From Pseudomonas kairouanensis (GTDB taxonomy: Bacteria > Pseudomonadota > Gammaproteobacteria > Pseudomonadales > Pseudomonadaceae): a stretch of 64,000 bases of DNA. Location: the NCBI RefSeq assembly GCF_004682055.1, contig NZ_QUZU01000022.1, positions 1 through 64,000 of the forward strand, in the 5' to 3' direction. The notes beneath the pieces are model-generated. The model made no database searches and had not been told where the DNA came from. It saw only the letters and a program-made list of their open reading frames with translations. Shown piece by piece: positions 51,004 to 59,887 of the stretch; the first letter of the stretch is position 1; the number at the start of each line of letters is the position of its first letter. The position numbers were made by a program, and so were the translations under genes.

Positions 51004-51944
51004 GTCAGGTGATTATTGCCAGCCAGCTGGACGAAGATTTCAACGACGTGATCCGTGAACGCCTCAAGGCCATCCACCCCGATGCCCAAGTGATCGGCGT
51101 GCCCGCCGGGGTGCCGAGCGACCTGCCGCCCCAGGTCAATATCCTGCTGGCGCGCCCAATCAATGTGCGCGGCTACACCGCGCCGGACACCCCGCCACCG
51201 GGCTGGCCGTACGGTGCGCAATGGGTGCACCTGGTGTCCTCGGGCATCGACTTCTACCCATCGTGGCTGTTCAACGGCCCGCCGGTAACCACCTCCCGTG
51301 GCAGCGCCGCCAACAACCTGGCCGAGTTCGCCTTGGCCGCGATCTTCGCCGCGTCCAAGCACTTGCCGGATATCTGGGTGAAGGATGCCCAGTGGACCTT
51401 CACCCCGCTGCGCCCGCTCAAGGGCACCACCCTGGGCATCCTGGGCTTTGGGGCGATTGGCGAGAGCCTGGCGCAAAAGGCCCTGGCCCTGGGGATCAAC
51501 GTCGTGGCGCTGCGCCAGAGCCAGGCACCGTTCAGCGAAGGCGTGCAAGCAGCCAAGGATATCCACGACCTGTTCGCCCGCGCCGACCACCTGGTGGTGG
51601 CTGCGCCGCTGACCGAGGCCACGCGCAACCTCATCAATCGGGATGTGCTGGGCAGTGCCAAGCCGGGGCTGCACCTGATCAACATCGCGCGCGGTGGGTT
51701 GCTGGACCAGGAGGCGCTGTTGGAGGCCCTGGATAACGGGCAAGTCGGGCTGGCTTCGTTGGATGTGACCGAGCCTGAGCCGCTGCCGGATGGTCATCCG
51801 TTGTATACGCACCCACGGGTGAGGTTGTCGCCGCATACGTCGGCGATATCGACCAATAGCAAACATGAGATTGCGCAGACGTTTTTGGCGAATTTGGAGC
51901 GATATGTCGGCGGTCAGGCGCTGGCGAACCTGGCGAATGCATAA
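51000..51944 (+). CDS. D-isomer-specific 2-hydroxyacid dehydrogenase
   Basis: NAD(P)-dependent dehydrogenase of 314 residues. Nucleotide-binding GILGFGAIGESLAQKAL, then NIARGGLLDQEALLEAL (catalytic Arg region), VTEPEPLPDGHPL (Glu) and LSPHTSAIS (His) show a complete active site. It is translationally coupled to the acyl-CoA-dehydrogenase-like gene, so it probably handles a hydroxy or keto acid released by organosulfur breakdown. The specific acid is unknown. ATG 51000 removes 29 unsupported residues from the longest frame. Confidence 0.9.
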   Translation: MSQVIIASQLDEDFNDVIRERLKAIHPDAQVIGVPAGVPSDLPPQVNILLARPINVRGYTAPDTPPPGWPYGAQWVHLVSSGIDFYPSWLFNGPPVTTSRGSAANNLAEFALAAIFAASKHLPDIWVKDAQWTFTPLRPLKGTTLGILGFGAIGESLAQKALALGINVVALRQSQAPFSEGVQAAKDIHDLFARADHLVVAAPLTEATRNLINRDVLGSAKPGLHLINIARGGLLDQEALLEALDNGQVGLASLDVTEPEPLPDGHPLYTHPRVRLSPHTSAISTNSKHEIAQTFLANLERYVGGQALANLANA

Positions 51945-51960
51945 CGTCGTATGAAGATCC

Positions 51961-52055
51961 AAATGTGGGAGCGGGCTTGCTCGCGAATGCTGAGTGTCAG
52001 TCAATACATCTGTGACTGATACGCCGTATTCGCGAGCAAGCCCGCTCCCACATTT
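51961..52055. repeat. REPIN (GCGGGCTTGC class)
   Basis: AAATGTGGGAGCGGGCTTGC and its inverse form a third arm class; the same class is seen at 61857 and truncated at 26669. It separates convergent genes. Confidence 0.9.
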
Positions 52056-52079
52056 GGTTTTTGTGTGGGTCGGAAAATC

Positions 52080-52856
52080 TCATTTGATGCGGTAGTGGAA
52101 GGTGTTGCGCACGGCCGGGACGGGTACGGGTTTGCCGTCCACGATCCTCGGCTGATAGCGGAAGGTGTTCGCCGCTGCCAATGACGGGCGCATGAACAAT
52201 GGGTGACAGCCGTCCAGCACCCTGGGGTTCTCCACGCGGCCCTGGGTGTTGACGGTGTACTCCACTGAGCAGTCGCCTTCGATGTTCTTGTCCAACGCAC
52301 GTTCGGGGTAGTCCGGCGCCTCCTTGCTCAAGGGTTGGTATTGGCGGCTGTCGAAAGCCGGTGCGGGCGCCGGGGCAGCTGGGCGTTGACGCTCGGCTGC
52401 CAGACGTTCCTGGTTCAAACGCTGTTGTTCCAGTTCGCGATTGCGCTGTTCAGTGGCCATGCGTTGTTGTTGCTGTTGCTGCTGCTCGACTTTCTTTTCC
52501 TCGACCCGCTTGCGTGCGAGCGCGGCCTTCTCAAGTTTTTGCGCCTGGACCTGTGGGTCGACCACCGGTTTGGGCGGTACCGGCACTGCCACCGGTTCCG
52601 GCAGCGGTGCTGCCACGGCCACCGGTTGCGCGTCTGGTACAGGAGCAGGCGCCGGGGGCATGACCACCAACTGGGTATGCATCACCCGTGGCGCCTGCAC
52701 CAGCGGTTTTTCCGTGGACCAGCCCACCACCAGCGCGGCCAGTACGCCAACGTGCAGCGCCACTGCAAGGCTGGCTGCCACGCTGTTGCGCCAGAACCCA
52801 GCGCTGTCGCGTGGTGCCATGGTCAATATTGGGCTGTGCATGATCATCGCCGTCAT
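52080..52856 (-). CDS. tonB: TonB energy-transducing protein
   Basis: Periplasm-spanning protein of 258 residues: one N-terminal membrane anchor (SVAASLAVALHVGVLAALVV with the conserved His), a Pro-rich stretch (residues about 65-100), a charged coiled segment containing seven consecutive Gln, and a C-terminal TonB domain (YPERALDKNIEGDCSVEYTV to FRYQPRIVDGKPV). It transmits proton-motive energy to outer-membrane receptors. The ATG overlaps the exbD stop by four bases. As last gene behind a phytase and receptor, it is probably dedicated to that receptor. Confidence 0.93.
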   Translation of the reverse strand: MTAMIMHSPILTMAPRDSAGFWRNSVAASLAVALHVGVLAALVVGWSTEKPLVQAPRVMHTQLVVMPPAPAPVPDAQPVAVAAPLPEPVAVPVPPKPVVDPQVQAQKLEKAALARKRVEEKKVEQQQQQQQRMATEQRNRELEQQRLNQERLAAERQRPAAPAPAPAFDSRQYQPLSKEAPDYPERALDKNIEGDCSVEYTVNTQGRVENPRVLDGCHPLFMRPSLAAANTFRYQPRIVDGKPVPVPAVRNTFHYRIK

Positions 52857-53299
52857 TGCGGGGCCTCGGTCACCAGCCCCAGGTTGCTCACACCGCCTTT
52901 GTGCAACACCGCCATCGCCGCCACCACCCGGCCGTAGCCGGCGTTGTCGTCGGCGCGGATGTACACCTGGGTGTCACTGCGCGCCGCCACCACCTGCATG
53001 ACCTTGGCACCCATTTCATCCAGGCTCACGGCGCTGTCGGTCTGGTGTTGGGTGTCGAGTTCGCCGCCCAGGTTCCAGTAGTAGCCGCCATCGGCTTTTA
53101 CCGACAGCGTGAGGATTTGCTGGCGGGTGTCGGTGGCCAGCGCCTCGGCGGCAACCTTGGGCAGTTCGATCTTGACGCCCTGGGTCAGCATGGGCGCGGT
53201 GACCATGAAGATCACCAGCAGCACCAGCATCACGTCGATATAGGGCACCACGTTCATTTCGGCCTTGGGCCCGTGCTTGCGTTGCGGCCTGGTCAGCAT
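52853..53299 (-). CDS. exbD: Biopolymer transport protein ExbD
   Basis: Protein of 148 residues with one membrane helix (VVPYIDVMLVLLVIFMVTAP) carrying the conserved Asp that takes part in proton flow, and a periplasmic domain with the family's VYIRADDNAGYGRVVAAM segment. Works with ExbB and TonB. AGGAG lies eight bases before the ATG. Gene order exbB-exbD-tonB is intact and tight. Confidence 0.95.
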   Translation of the reverse strand: MLTRPQRKHGPKAEMNVVPYIDVMLVLLVIFMVTAPMLTQGVKIELPKVAAEALATDTRQQILTLSVKADGGYYWNLGGELDTQHQTDSAVSLDEMGAKVMQVVAARSDTQVYIRADDNAGYGRVVAAMAVLHKGGVSNLGLVTEAPQ

Positions 53300-53313
53300 G
53301 GTCTTGCTCCTGT

Positions 53314-54006
53314 TCAGGCGGCCACGGCCAGGTTGATCGACGTGCCGCGCAGGGTGCGATGCAGGCGCACTTGCAGCTCATTGCCGAAGGCGTAATAGCG
53401 GGTGAGCAAGGTCTGGCCACGCGCCGCAAAGCGGTTGTAGGCGATCACCGCCGGGATGGCCGCAAACAAACCGATGGCCGTGGCGATCAAGGCTTCGGCG
53501 ATACCCGGTGCCACCGTGGACAGCGTGGCCTGCTGCACCTGGGACAAGCCGATAAAGGAATTCATGATGCCCCACACCGTGCCGAACAGGCCGATGTAGG
53601 GGCTGACCGAACCCACGGTGGCGAGAAATTGCAGGCCCTTTTCCAGTTCGATTTCCTGCTCGGTGATCGCCACCTGCAAGGCGCGTTCGACGCCTTCGAG
53701 CACCGCCGGGTCATGGCTGTACAGGTGCTGGTATTCCTGCACGCCGGCGATAAAGATCGGCGCAATACCGCCCTCGCCCGCCTGCACGGTGTCGCGGTAC
53801 AGCGGCTGCAAGTCGGGCGCGGCACGAAAGCGCTGCACAAAACCGCTCATTTGCCGTTCCAGGCGGCGCAGCACGCTGGCGCGCTGGATGATCAGGTACC
53901 AACTGACCACGGAGGCCAACAGCAAGGTGAGCATCACCGCCTTGACCAACAGGCTGGCGTCGGTGATCAGGCCCCAGATCGTCATATGTTCGATTGTCGC
54001 GTGCAT
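53314..54006 (-). CDS. exbB: Biopolymer transport protein ExbB (TolQ/MotA family)
   Basis: Inner-membrane protein of 230 residues with three helices: LVKAVMLTLLLASVVSWYLI near the N-terminus, then VGSVSPYIGLFGTVWGIMNSF and PGIAEALIATAIGLFAAIPA, the signature of ExbB/TolQ proton channels. Its length is nearer TolQ, but the exbD and tonB genes downstream settle the assignment. It starts the three-gene energising set 47 bases after the phytase gene. Confidence 0.93.
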   Translation of the reverse strand: MHATIEHMTIWGLITDASLLVKAVMLTLLLASVVSWYLIIQRASVLRRLERQMSGFVQRFRAAPDLQPLYRDTVQAGEGGIAPIFIAGVQEYQHLYSHDPAVLEGVERALQVAITEQEIELEKGLQFLATVGSVSPYIGLFGTVWGIMNSFIGLSQVQQATLSTVAPGIAEALIATAIGLFAAIPAVIAYNRFAARGQTLLTRYYAFGNELQVRLHRTLRGTSINLAVAA

Positions 54007-54053
54007 GGTAGAGCTCCTATTCGATTAAAAAGTCATGACCGGGTGATGACGGT

Positions 54054-55916
54054 TCACGGCAATTTCAATGTGCGGGTGACATCCGCCCACGGCACGAACT
54101 TGAAGTTCTGCGCCTGCTCGGGCATGCGCTTGCGCCCGTCCTGCACCACCAGCATGCCCTGGCTCCAGGGGCCGCCAAGGTTGATGGCGGTGACTTCGAG
54201 ACCATCGGTTTCCGAGGAACCGTCGATACCGGCAGCGGCGTTGAGGCCCACACGGAATGCGCCATGGATGGCAAACGGTGGCTCGGCGTCCACCACCAGG
54301 TAGCTGTCGTTGCCTTGGCTGGAGATCACCAAGTAGTCGCGCTTGTCGCTCTGGTACAACGCCAGGCCTTCCACATCGGCGTGCAATTGCGGCCCGACCT
54401 TGATCACGCTGGTGAGCTTGGCCGGCTGGTCGGCACGGGCATCCACCGCCCACACGCCGACGTCTTCCTCGCCGATAAACAGGCGCTGGCGCTGGTCATC
54501 AGCCACGCAGCCTTCGGGCTGGCTGTCGACCTTGAACTGGCGCACCAACTCACCCTGCACGCGGCCATCCGGCGCACTCAGGCGGTATTGCAGGAAGGTG
54601 CCGTCCTTGTCGTTGGCGATGGCATAGATCTCACCGCTGGCGGGCTGGAACAGACAAATGCCGTAGATTGCCTTGAGGGGCGTGGGCACTTCACCGGCTT
54701 CGCGCAGTTCGCCGGTTTTACGGTCGATACTGAACAGGCTCAGGCTGTTGTGATCACGGTTACTGGCCACGGCCAGGTCGACCGTGTGCGCACCGAACTT
54801 GAAGTTGGGGCGTACATCGACGTTGTTCAGGCGGCCCACGGCCAGCTCTTGCAATAGCTTGCCGTCGAGGTCGTAGGCCAGCAGGCCCTGCTTTTTGTTG
54901 GTGCCCAGCACGCGGCTTTTGGACGGTTGCTCGGGGTGAATCCAGATCGCCGGGTCATCGGCGGCATCGCCCTGGCGGCCCACCGGGTCGGTTTGGCGCA
55001 CGGCAGTGACTTCAGGCAGTACAGGTTCGCCCGCTACCGGCTTAGCCTTCCAGTTGAGTGTGCCCTGATAAAGCTTGCCGCTGTCGTCATCGCGCACCAG
55101 CAAGGTCTGGCCGTTGAGGGTTAGTTGCTCGGGTTCCTTAAGGCCCGGCAAGGTCAGCCTGGGTTGCTCGACCCAACGCTCGCCGCTTTGCTGGAACAGA
55201 TGCAGTTGAGCGGTCTTTGGATCAAGGGCAATGACCCCGCCCGGTACCAACGCGATGGCGCCGGCTTCACGTTTGGGGTTATCGAACAGCGCCACCGGCG
55301 TGCGTTTCACATCGGCTTCCGGGTGCGCCGGGTAGGCCCACCAACCGACATTGGTCTCGTTCACTACCAGGCGACGGGCGCCGTCATCCACCTGGCAGAA
55401 CTCGGCCGAGGGCGGCAGCGGCAAACCGCGCACACGCTGGGCTTCGCTCAACAAGGTCGCACCATTGCCCACCAGCCATTGCTCGCCCTTGCCCTCTTCG
55501 CCCACCAGGAATACGAACAGGTTGGCGGCCGAGTCGCGGTACAGGCACAGGCCGTTCACTGCATAGTCGCGGGTGGGCAGGTAGAGCGGTTTGCCGAAAG
55601 TTTTAGCGGAGGCGTCAAGGCTGATCAGCAGGGCCTGCTGGCGATCGTTATCGAGGCTGGCCACCAGTGTCTGGCTGCCGGCGGCGCGGGTGTCGAGGCT
55701 GGTGAAGTTGCCGTTGAAACGGGCCAGTTCGGTGCCTTTGGCGTCCACCAGTTGCAGGCCGTCGCGGGGGCTGGCGGTGAGGCGTTGGGTGGTGTTTACG
55801 AAGGCCATGGCTTCGGCGTTGAGGTTGGGTGCCCAAGGGCTTAGTGCCAGGTCGGCGGCATTGGCATGACCACAGGTTGCCAGTGCGATCAGCAGGTACA
55901 GCTTGGAAATTCTCAT
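54054..55916 (-). CDS. Beta-propeller phytase, tandem-domain, secreted
   Basis: Exported protein of 620 residues, about twice a single beta-propeller phytase. The signal peptide (LYLLIALATCGHANA) precedes an N-terminal degenerate propeller half (to about residue 300), followed by the complete catalytic propeller with DDPAIWIHPEQPSKSRVLGT, NNVDVRPNF, VASNRDHNSLSLF, YGICLFQ, EGCVADDQRQRLFIGEEDVGVW and DVEGLALY, the calcium and phosphate ligand regions. The enzyme releases phosphate from phytate, freeing phosphate and bound iron. It is flanked by a TonB receptor and an ExbB-ExbD-TonB set, suggesting uptake of phytate or its products. Confidence 0.92.
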   Translation of the reverse strand: MRISKLYLLIALATCGHANAADLALSPWAPNLNAEAMAFVNTTQRLTASPRDGLQLVDAKGTELARFNGNFTSLDTRAAGSQTLVASLDNDRQQALLISLDASAKTFGKPLYLPTRDYAVNGLCLYRDSAANLFVFLVGEEGKGEQWLVGNGATLLSEAQRVRGLPLPPSAEFCQVDDGARRLVVNETNVGWWAYPAHPEADVKRTPVALFDNPKREAGAIALVPGGVIALDPKTAQLHLFQQSGERWVEQPRLTLPGLKEPEQLTLNGQTLLVRDDDSGKLYQGTLNWKAKPVAGEPVLPEVTAVRQTDPVGRQGDAADDPAIWIHPEQPSKSRVLGTNKKQGLLAYDLDGKLLQELAVGRLNNVDVRPNFKFGAHTVDLAVASNRDHNSLSLFSIDRKTGELREAGEVPTPLKAIYGICLFQPASGEIYAIANDKDGTFLQYRLSAPDGRVQGELVRQFKVDSQPEGCVADDQRQRLFIGEEDVGVWAVDARADQPAKLTSVIKVGPQLHADVEGLALYQSDKRDYLVISSQGNDSYLVVDAEPPFAIHGAFRVGLNAAAGIDGSSETDGLEVTAINLGGPWSQGMLVVQDGRKRMPEQAQNFKFVPWADVTRTLKLP

Positions 55917-55952
55917 GAACTAACAAATCCTTCGAAAACAATAGAGATCTAC

Positions 55953-56060
55953 TGTGGGAGGGGCGGTGCGACGATTCGACTTGCTCCCGATGGCGGTGGC
56001 TCAGTTGGCACATGTGCTGAATGACACACTGCTATCGGGAGCAGGCCCCCTCCCACATTT
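55953..56060. repeat. REPIN with 16-base insertion in left arm
   Basis: The left arm reads TGTGGGAGGGGC, then an extra GGTGCGACGATTCGAC, then TTGCTCCCGATGG; the right arm is standard except GCAGGCCCCC. It lies in the receptor-phytase gap, inside the presumed operon. Confidence 0.8.
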
Positions 56061-56075
56061 GAAATGCTGTGTGGG

Positions 56076-58589
56076 TTAGAAATGGGTAAAGGTCAGGCCC
56101 AGCTTGTAGGTGGGGCCGTACTCTTCGTACTGGCCGTTGTAGCTGCGATGGCCGGTGTAGACGAAGTACGACTCATCGGTAAGGTTCTGCGCCTCGAAGC
56201 TCACTTGCAGGTTCTTGGTCAGCGAGTAACGCGCGCTGAAATCCACGAAGGTCTGGGCATCGACGTGCAGGTCGTGGGCCTTGTCATTGATCGACGCCAG
56301 TTCGTACAGGTAGGCCGACTTGTAGTTGGCCGACAGGCGCAGGCTGAGCTTGTCGTCTTCCCAGCCGAGCATCAGGTTGCCCACGGTGTCCGACTGGTTG
56401 GGCAGGCTGATGTTGCGTTTGCGGTTAGTGCCGCTGGTGCTGTCGAAGCCTTCGATATCGGCGCTTGAGCGGCTGAAGGTGGTGTTGGCACCCACCAGCA
56501 AACCGTTCCATGGCGCGGGCAGCCAATCGAATTTCTGTGAGTAGGCCAGTTCCAGGCCATAGAGCTTGGCGCTGTCGCCGTTGGCGTAGGTGTGGGCCTC
56601 GGCGAAGTTGGTCCAGGCACCGGTGCCGGCCAGGTCAGTGTTGTAGACAAAATTCTTGATGTCTTTGTAAAACACGAACGCCGACACGGTACCGGCACGG
56701 CCCATGAAGTGCTCGATGCCCAGGTCCAGGTTGCTCGACTCCAGCGGCTTGAGGTCCGGGTTGCCGAAGGTGGCTTCGTCATCGTCAATCACAAAACCCG
56801 GCGCCAGTTGGCCGAAGGTCGGGCGCACCACGGACTTGGTCCAGGCCGCACGCACTTGGGTGTTCTTGTCGATCTGGTAACGCGCATGCAGGCCCGGCAG
56901 CCAGTGGTGGTAACGACGCTTGGTGTCGGTGGCGGTGAACACACCGTCGGTGGCGCCGGTGCCTTTGGCTTCGAACTCGGTGCCTTCGTAGCGCAGGCCG
57001 GCAATGAATCGCCAGTCGTCGATATCGAGGGTGTTCATGAAGTAGCCGGCGTTGATGTCTTCGCGGATGGTGTAGTCGTTGACCCGCGATTCGGTCTCGT
57101 CATAGAAGTCGGCAGCGTTGAGGCTGCCGATCAACTGCTTGATGCTGCTGGGGCTGATGCCGGGGCCAAAGTTGCCCAGGCGATAGTCAACGCTGCCCTT
57201 CTGGAATTGGGTGAGGTTGAGCTGGTCGGCGCTGAAGCCCAGGGTGTCGAAGTCTTCATAGACCCAGGCTTCCAGGTCGTTGGTCTTGTGGCGGCGGCTG
57301 ACCTTGCCGCCAAATTTGAACTGCGAGGCGTAGCCGCTCAGGTCGTAGTCGCGGGCCAGGTCCAGGCGCAGGTTTTTCTCGGTGTCCTGGGTGTTTTGCT
57401 TTTCCCAATCGACTTTATCGAGGGTGTAGTTGCTGGCATCAAAGAAGCCGGCGCCAATGATCGGGCGTGGCTTGTCCTTGTCGTAGAAGCCGCTGTTGGC
57501 AAAGTCGCCGCCGTCGAACGTGGCACTGGCGATATGCCCTGGGCTGTCTTCGCTGGACTGGCTGTAGCCGGCCTGGCCGCTCAGGGTCCACAGGCCGAGC
57601 ATGCGCTCACCGCCGAATACGTAGGACTGGATCTCCTGGGTCTCTTCACGGTTTTTCAGCTTGCGCTTGGCTTCGGCATCCCCCAGTTCGCCAGCGACCA
57701 GCGGGTCGGCAAACTCGATGCTGGTGGAGTTGCGGGTCTCGGTGTCTTTGTAGCGGCTGTAGAGGGTGCGCAGGTAGTAGCTGCTGAGGTCATCGGGCTT
57801 GTAGTCGAAGTTCAGGCCGCCGCCGGCGCGTTCGCGGCTGATGTCGTAGTCGCGCTGCTCGAATTCGTTGAGCTTGGCGCCGTCGGTGAAGTCCCAGGCA
57901 CCGCCGGTTTCGACGTTGTCCGAACCAAAATCACGCTTCTGCCAACTCAAGGCGGCGGCCACGCCGAAGTTGTCGATGCCGTCGCCCAGGCTGAAACGGT
58001 TGCTGGCAGCGCCCGAGAATTTCGGGCTGGTCTGGTGGGTGTTCTTGTCGTAGCTGGCTTCGGTGCTGCCGGTGTAGAACAAGCCCTTGTGGTCGAAGGC
58101 CGAGAGGCTTTGCACATCCACGGTGCCGCCGAGGGAGTTGGCGTCCATGTCCGGGGTGAGGGTCTTGATCACCGACAACGACTGCACCAGTTCCGAGGGC
58201 AGCACATCGAGGGCCACGGCGCGGCGGCCGGCTTCCGGCGCGGGCACCAGGGTGCCGTTGATGGTCACGCTGTTGAGGTCCGGGCCCAGGCCCCGCACGC
58301 TGACGAAGCGCCCTTCGCCCTGGTCGCGCTCTACGCTGATGCCGGGCAGGCGCTGTACGGCTTCGGCGACGTTTTCATCCGGCAACTGGGCCACACCGTC
58401 GGCGTGTACCACGCTCTTGATGCTGTCGGAGGTGCGCTGTTCTTTGAGCGCCGAATCGATGGCAGCCGCCTGGCCAACCACTTCGACGTGCTCGGTGGTG
58501 GCCCCTTCGGCCGCCGCCAGCCGCTCGCTGGCAATCGCCAGGGCCAAGGCGGTAAGCGTAAAGCTGACGAGCCCGGTGCGCTTGTACAT
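56076..58589 (-). CDS. TonB-dependent receptor linked to phytase
   Basis: Outer-membrane receptor of 837 residues of the TonB-Xanth-Caul type (large receptors for carbohydrate or complex organic ligands). A signal peptide ends near RLAAAEG, followed by VEVVGQA, the plug with LPDENVAEAVQRLPGISVER and SVRGLGPDLNSVTINGTLV, LTPDMDANSLGGTVD and a barrel ending YKLGLTFTHF. GGAGGA six bases before the ATG. Directly upstream of a phytase and its own TonB set, it is best read as a phytate or inositol-phosphate receptor; this is inferred from context. Confidence 0.88.
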   Translation of the reverse strand: MYKRTGLVSFTLTALALAIASERLAAAEGATTEHVEVVGQAAAIDSALKEQRTSDSIKSVVHADGVAQLPDENVAEAVQRLPGISVERDQGEGRFVSVRGLGPDLNSVTINGTLVPAPEAGRRAVALDVLPSELVQSLSVIKTLTPDMDANSLGGTVDVQSLSAFDHKGLFYTGSTEASYDKNTHQTSPKFSGAASNRFSLGDGIDNFGVAAALSWQKRDFGSDNVETGGAWDFTDGAKLNEFEQRDYDISRERAGGGLNFDYKPDDLSSYYLRTLYSRYKDTETRNSTSIEFADPLVAGELGDAEAKRKLKNREETQEIQSYVFGGERMLGLWTLSGQAGYSQSSEDSPGHIASATFDGGDFANSGFYDKDKPRPIIGAGFFDASNYTLDKVDWEKQNTQDTEKNLRLDLARDYDLSGYASQFKFGGKVSRRHKTNDLEAWVYEDFDTLGFSADQLNLTQFQKGSVDYRLGNFGPGISPSSIKQLIGSLNAADFYDETESRVNDYTIREDINAGYFMNTLDIDDWRFIAGLRYEGTEFEAKGTGATDGVFTATDTKRRYHHWLPGLHARYQIDKNTQVRAAWTKSVVRPTFGQLAPGFVIDDDEATFGNPDLKPLESSNLDLGIEHFMGRAGTVSAFVFYKDIKNFVYNTDLAGTGAWTNFAEAHTYANGDSAKLYGLELAYSQKFDWLPAPWNGLLVGANTTFSRSSADIEGFDSTSGTNRKRNISLPNQSDTVGNLMLGWEDDKLSLRLSANYKSAYLYELASINDKAHDLHVDAQTFVDFSARYSLTKNLQVSFEAQNLTDESYFVYTGHRSYNGQYEEYGPTYKLGLTFTHF

Positions 58590-58762
58590 GAAATCCTCCC
58601 CAAGAATCCGTTGGCGCCAGGCAAAGGGCCCGGCAACTGGGAGGGCACGCTAGGGGTGGGGGATGACGGTTCTGTGACAGGGGTTGGCGCGAAGGCCTGT
58701 AAACCGGGGCTTTAGGCTGGGACTCGATGTGAAATGAGCTGATATGACCTGTGAAGATCAAC

Positions 58763-58854
58763 TGTGGGAGGGGGCTTGCCCCCGATAGCGGTGGGTCAGT
58801 CATCTGATTTTCCACTGACACACCGCTATCGGGGGCAAGCCCCCTCCCACATTT
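58763..58854. repeat. REPIN (GGGGGCTTGC class)
   Basis: Paired arms with an almost perfect centre (CCCCCGATAGCGGTG against CACCGCTATCGGGGG), in the 382-base gap between the phytase receptor and the GGDEF gene. The remainder of that gap, outside 58763-58854, shows no gene. Confidence 0.9.
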
Positions 58855-58971
58855 TTGATTTTCAGTGCCTGGACGGATGAGCTGATTCGACCCACCTTCA
58901 CCGTCACGCAACCGTCACATCCATCTGCTGTGCTGGCGCCCATCGCCCAGTTACCCAAGGACACGCGACCC

Positions 58972-59886
58972 ATGTTCTCCGTGCTCAAACCCCACCGCTG
59001 GAAACTCGGCCTGCTGTTGATCGCCGCCAACCTCGGGCTGATCCTGCACCTGGCCTGCGGCGACCTGAAAAGCTTCAGCGAATGGGTGTGGCTGGATATC
59101 TTCGGCGAAGGCGGCTCGGCTCTCCTGGCGCTGGTATGGCTGGGCCTGGTGCTCAAAAGCCGCCCCGCCGGGCGAGTCACTAACTATCTGGCGCTAGGCC
59201 TGTCGTGCATCTTCTTCTCGTGGTGGATCGACAGCCTCGACGAGTTCATCCGCCTGCCGGACAGCATCACCTGGGACCACTGGCTGGAATCCGGGCCGAT
59301 GCCGGTGGGCATGATCCTGTTGACCATTGGCATCTACCACTGGCACCGCGAGCAACTGGCGATCAGTGCGCAGATGGAGAAACGTGAGCGGCTGTTTCGC
59401 GAGCATCGGTTGTTCGACAAACTCACGCCCCTGGCCGGGGCGGATTACCTCAAGCGCCAACTGGCCGACAGCCTGCAAGACAGTCGCGAGCAGCAACAGC
59501 CGCTGTCGCTGCTGGCCCTGGACCTGGACAACTTCGCCGCCATCAATCAGGCCTACGGGCATGCCGAAGGCGATGGGGTGTTGCAGGCCCTCAGTCACGC
59601 GTTGCTGCTGAACCTGCGCCGCCAGGATTTGCTCTGCCGCCTGGCCGGTGATCGCTTCGTGGTGCTGCTGCCCAACACCGGCGAACGCCAGGCCCAGGTG
59701 CTGGCGCTGGAGTTGCAGCAAGCCGTGCGCGCCCTCGCCCACAAGACCCGCCAACAAGGCGAACGCCTGCAACTAGGGGCCACCACCGCCGTGGTGATGG
59801 CCCTGGACGAGCCGCCCCAGGACCTGCTCAAGCGCCTGAACCTGGCGCTGGCCAAGGCCAAGCAACCCCTTGCGAAAAGCGCCTGA
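58972..59886 (+). CDS. Membrane protein with degenerate GGDEF domain
   Basis: Protein of 304 residues with four hydrophobic helices (for example LGLLLIAANLGLILHLACG and MPVGMILLTIGIYHW), a short linker helix and a C-terminal GGDEF-type domain. The substrate region ALDLDNFAAINQAYGHAEGD is kept in outline, but the signature loop is AGDRF instead of GGDEF or GGEEF, so cyclic di-GMP synthesis is doubtful and a sensing or scaffolding role possible. ATG 58972 drops 39 unsupported residues. The AraC gene starts one base after its stop, indicating a linked signalling pair. Confidence 0.85.
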   Translation: MFSVLKPHRWKLGLLLIAANLGLILHLACGDLKSFSEWVWLDIFGEGGSALLALVWLGLVLKSRPAGRVTNYLALGLSCIFFSWWIDSLDEFIRLPDSITWDHWLESGPMPVGMILLTIGIYHWHREQLAISAQMEKRERLFREHRLFDKLTPLAGADYLKRQLADSLQDSREQQQPLSLLALDLDNFAAINQAYGHAEGDGVLQALSHALLLNLRRQDLLCRLAGDRFVVLLPNTGERQAQVLALELQQAVRALAHKTRQQGERLQLGATTAVVMALDEPPQDLLKRLNLALAKAKQPLAKSA

Positions 59887-59887
59887 C

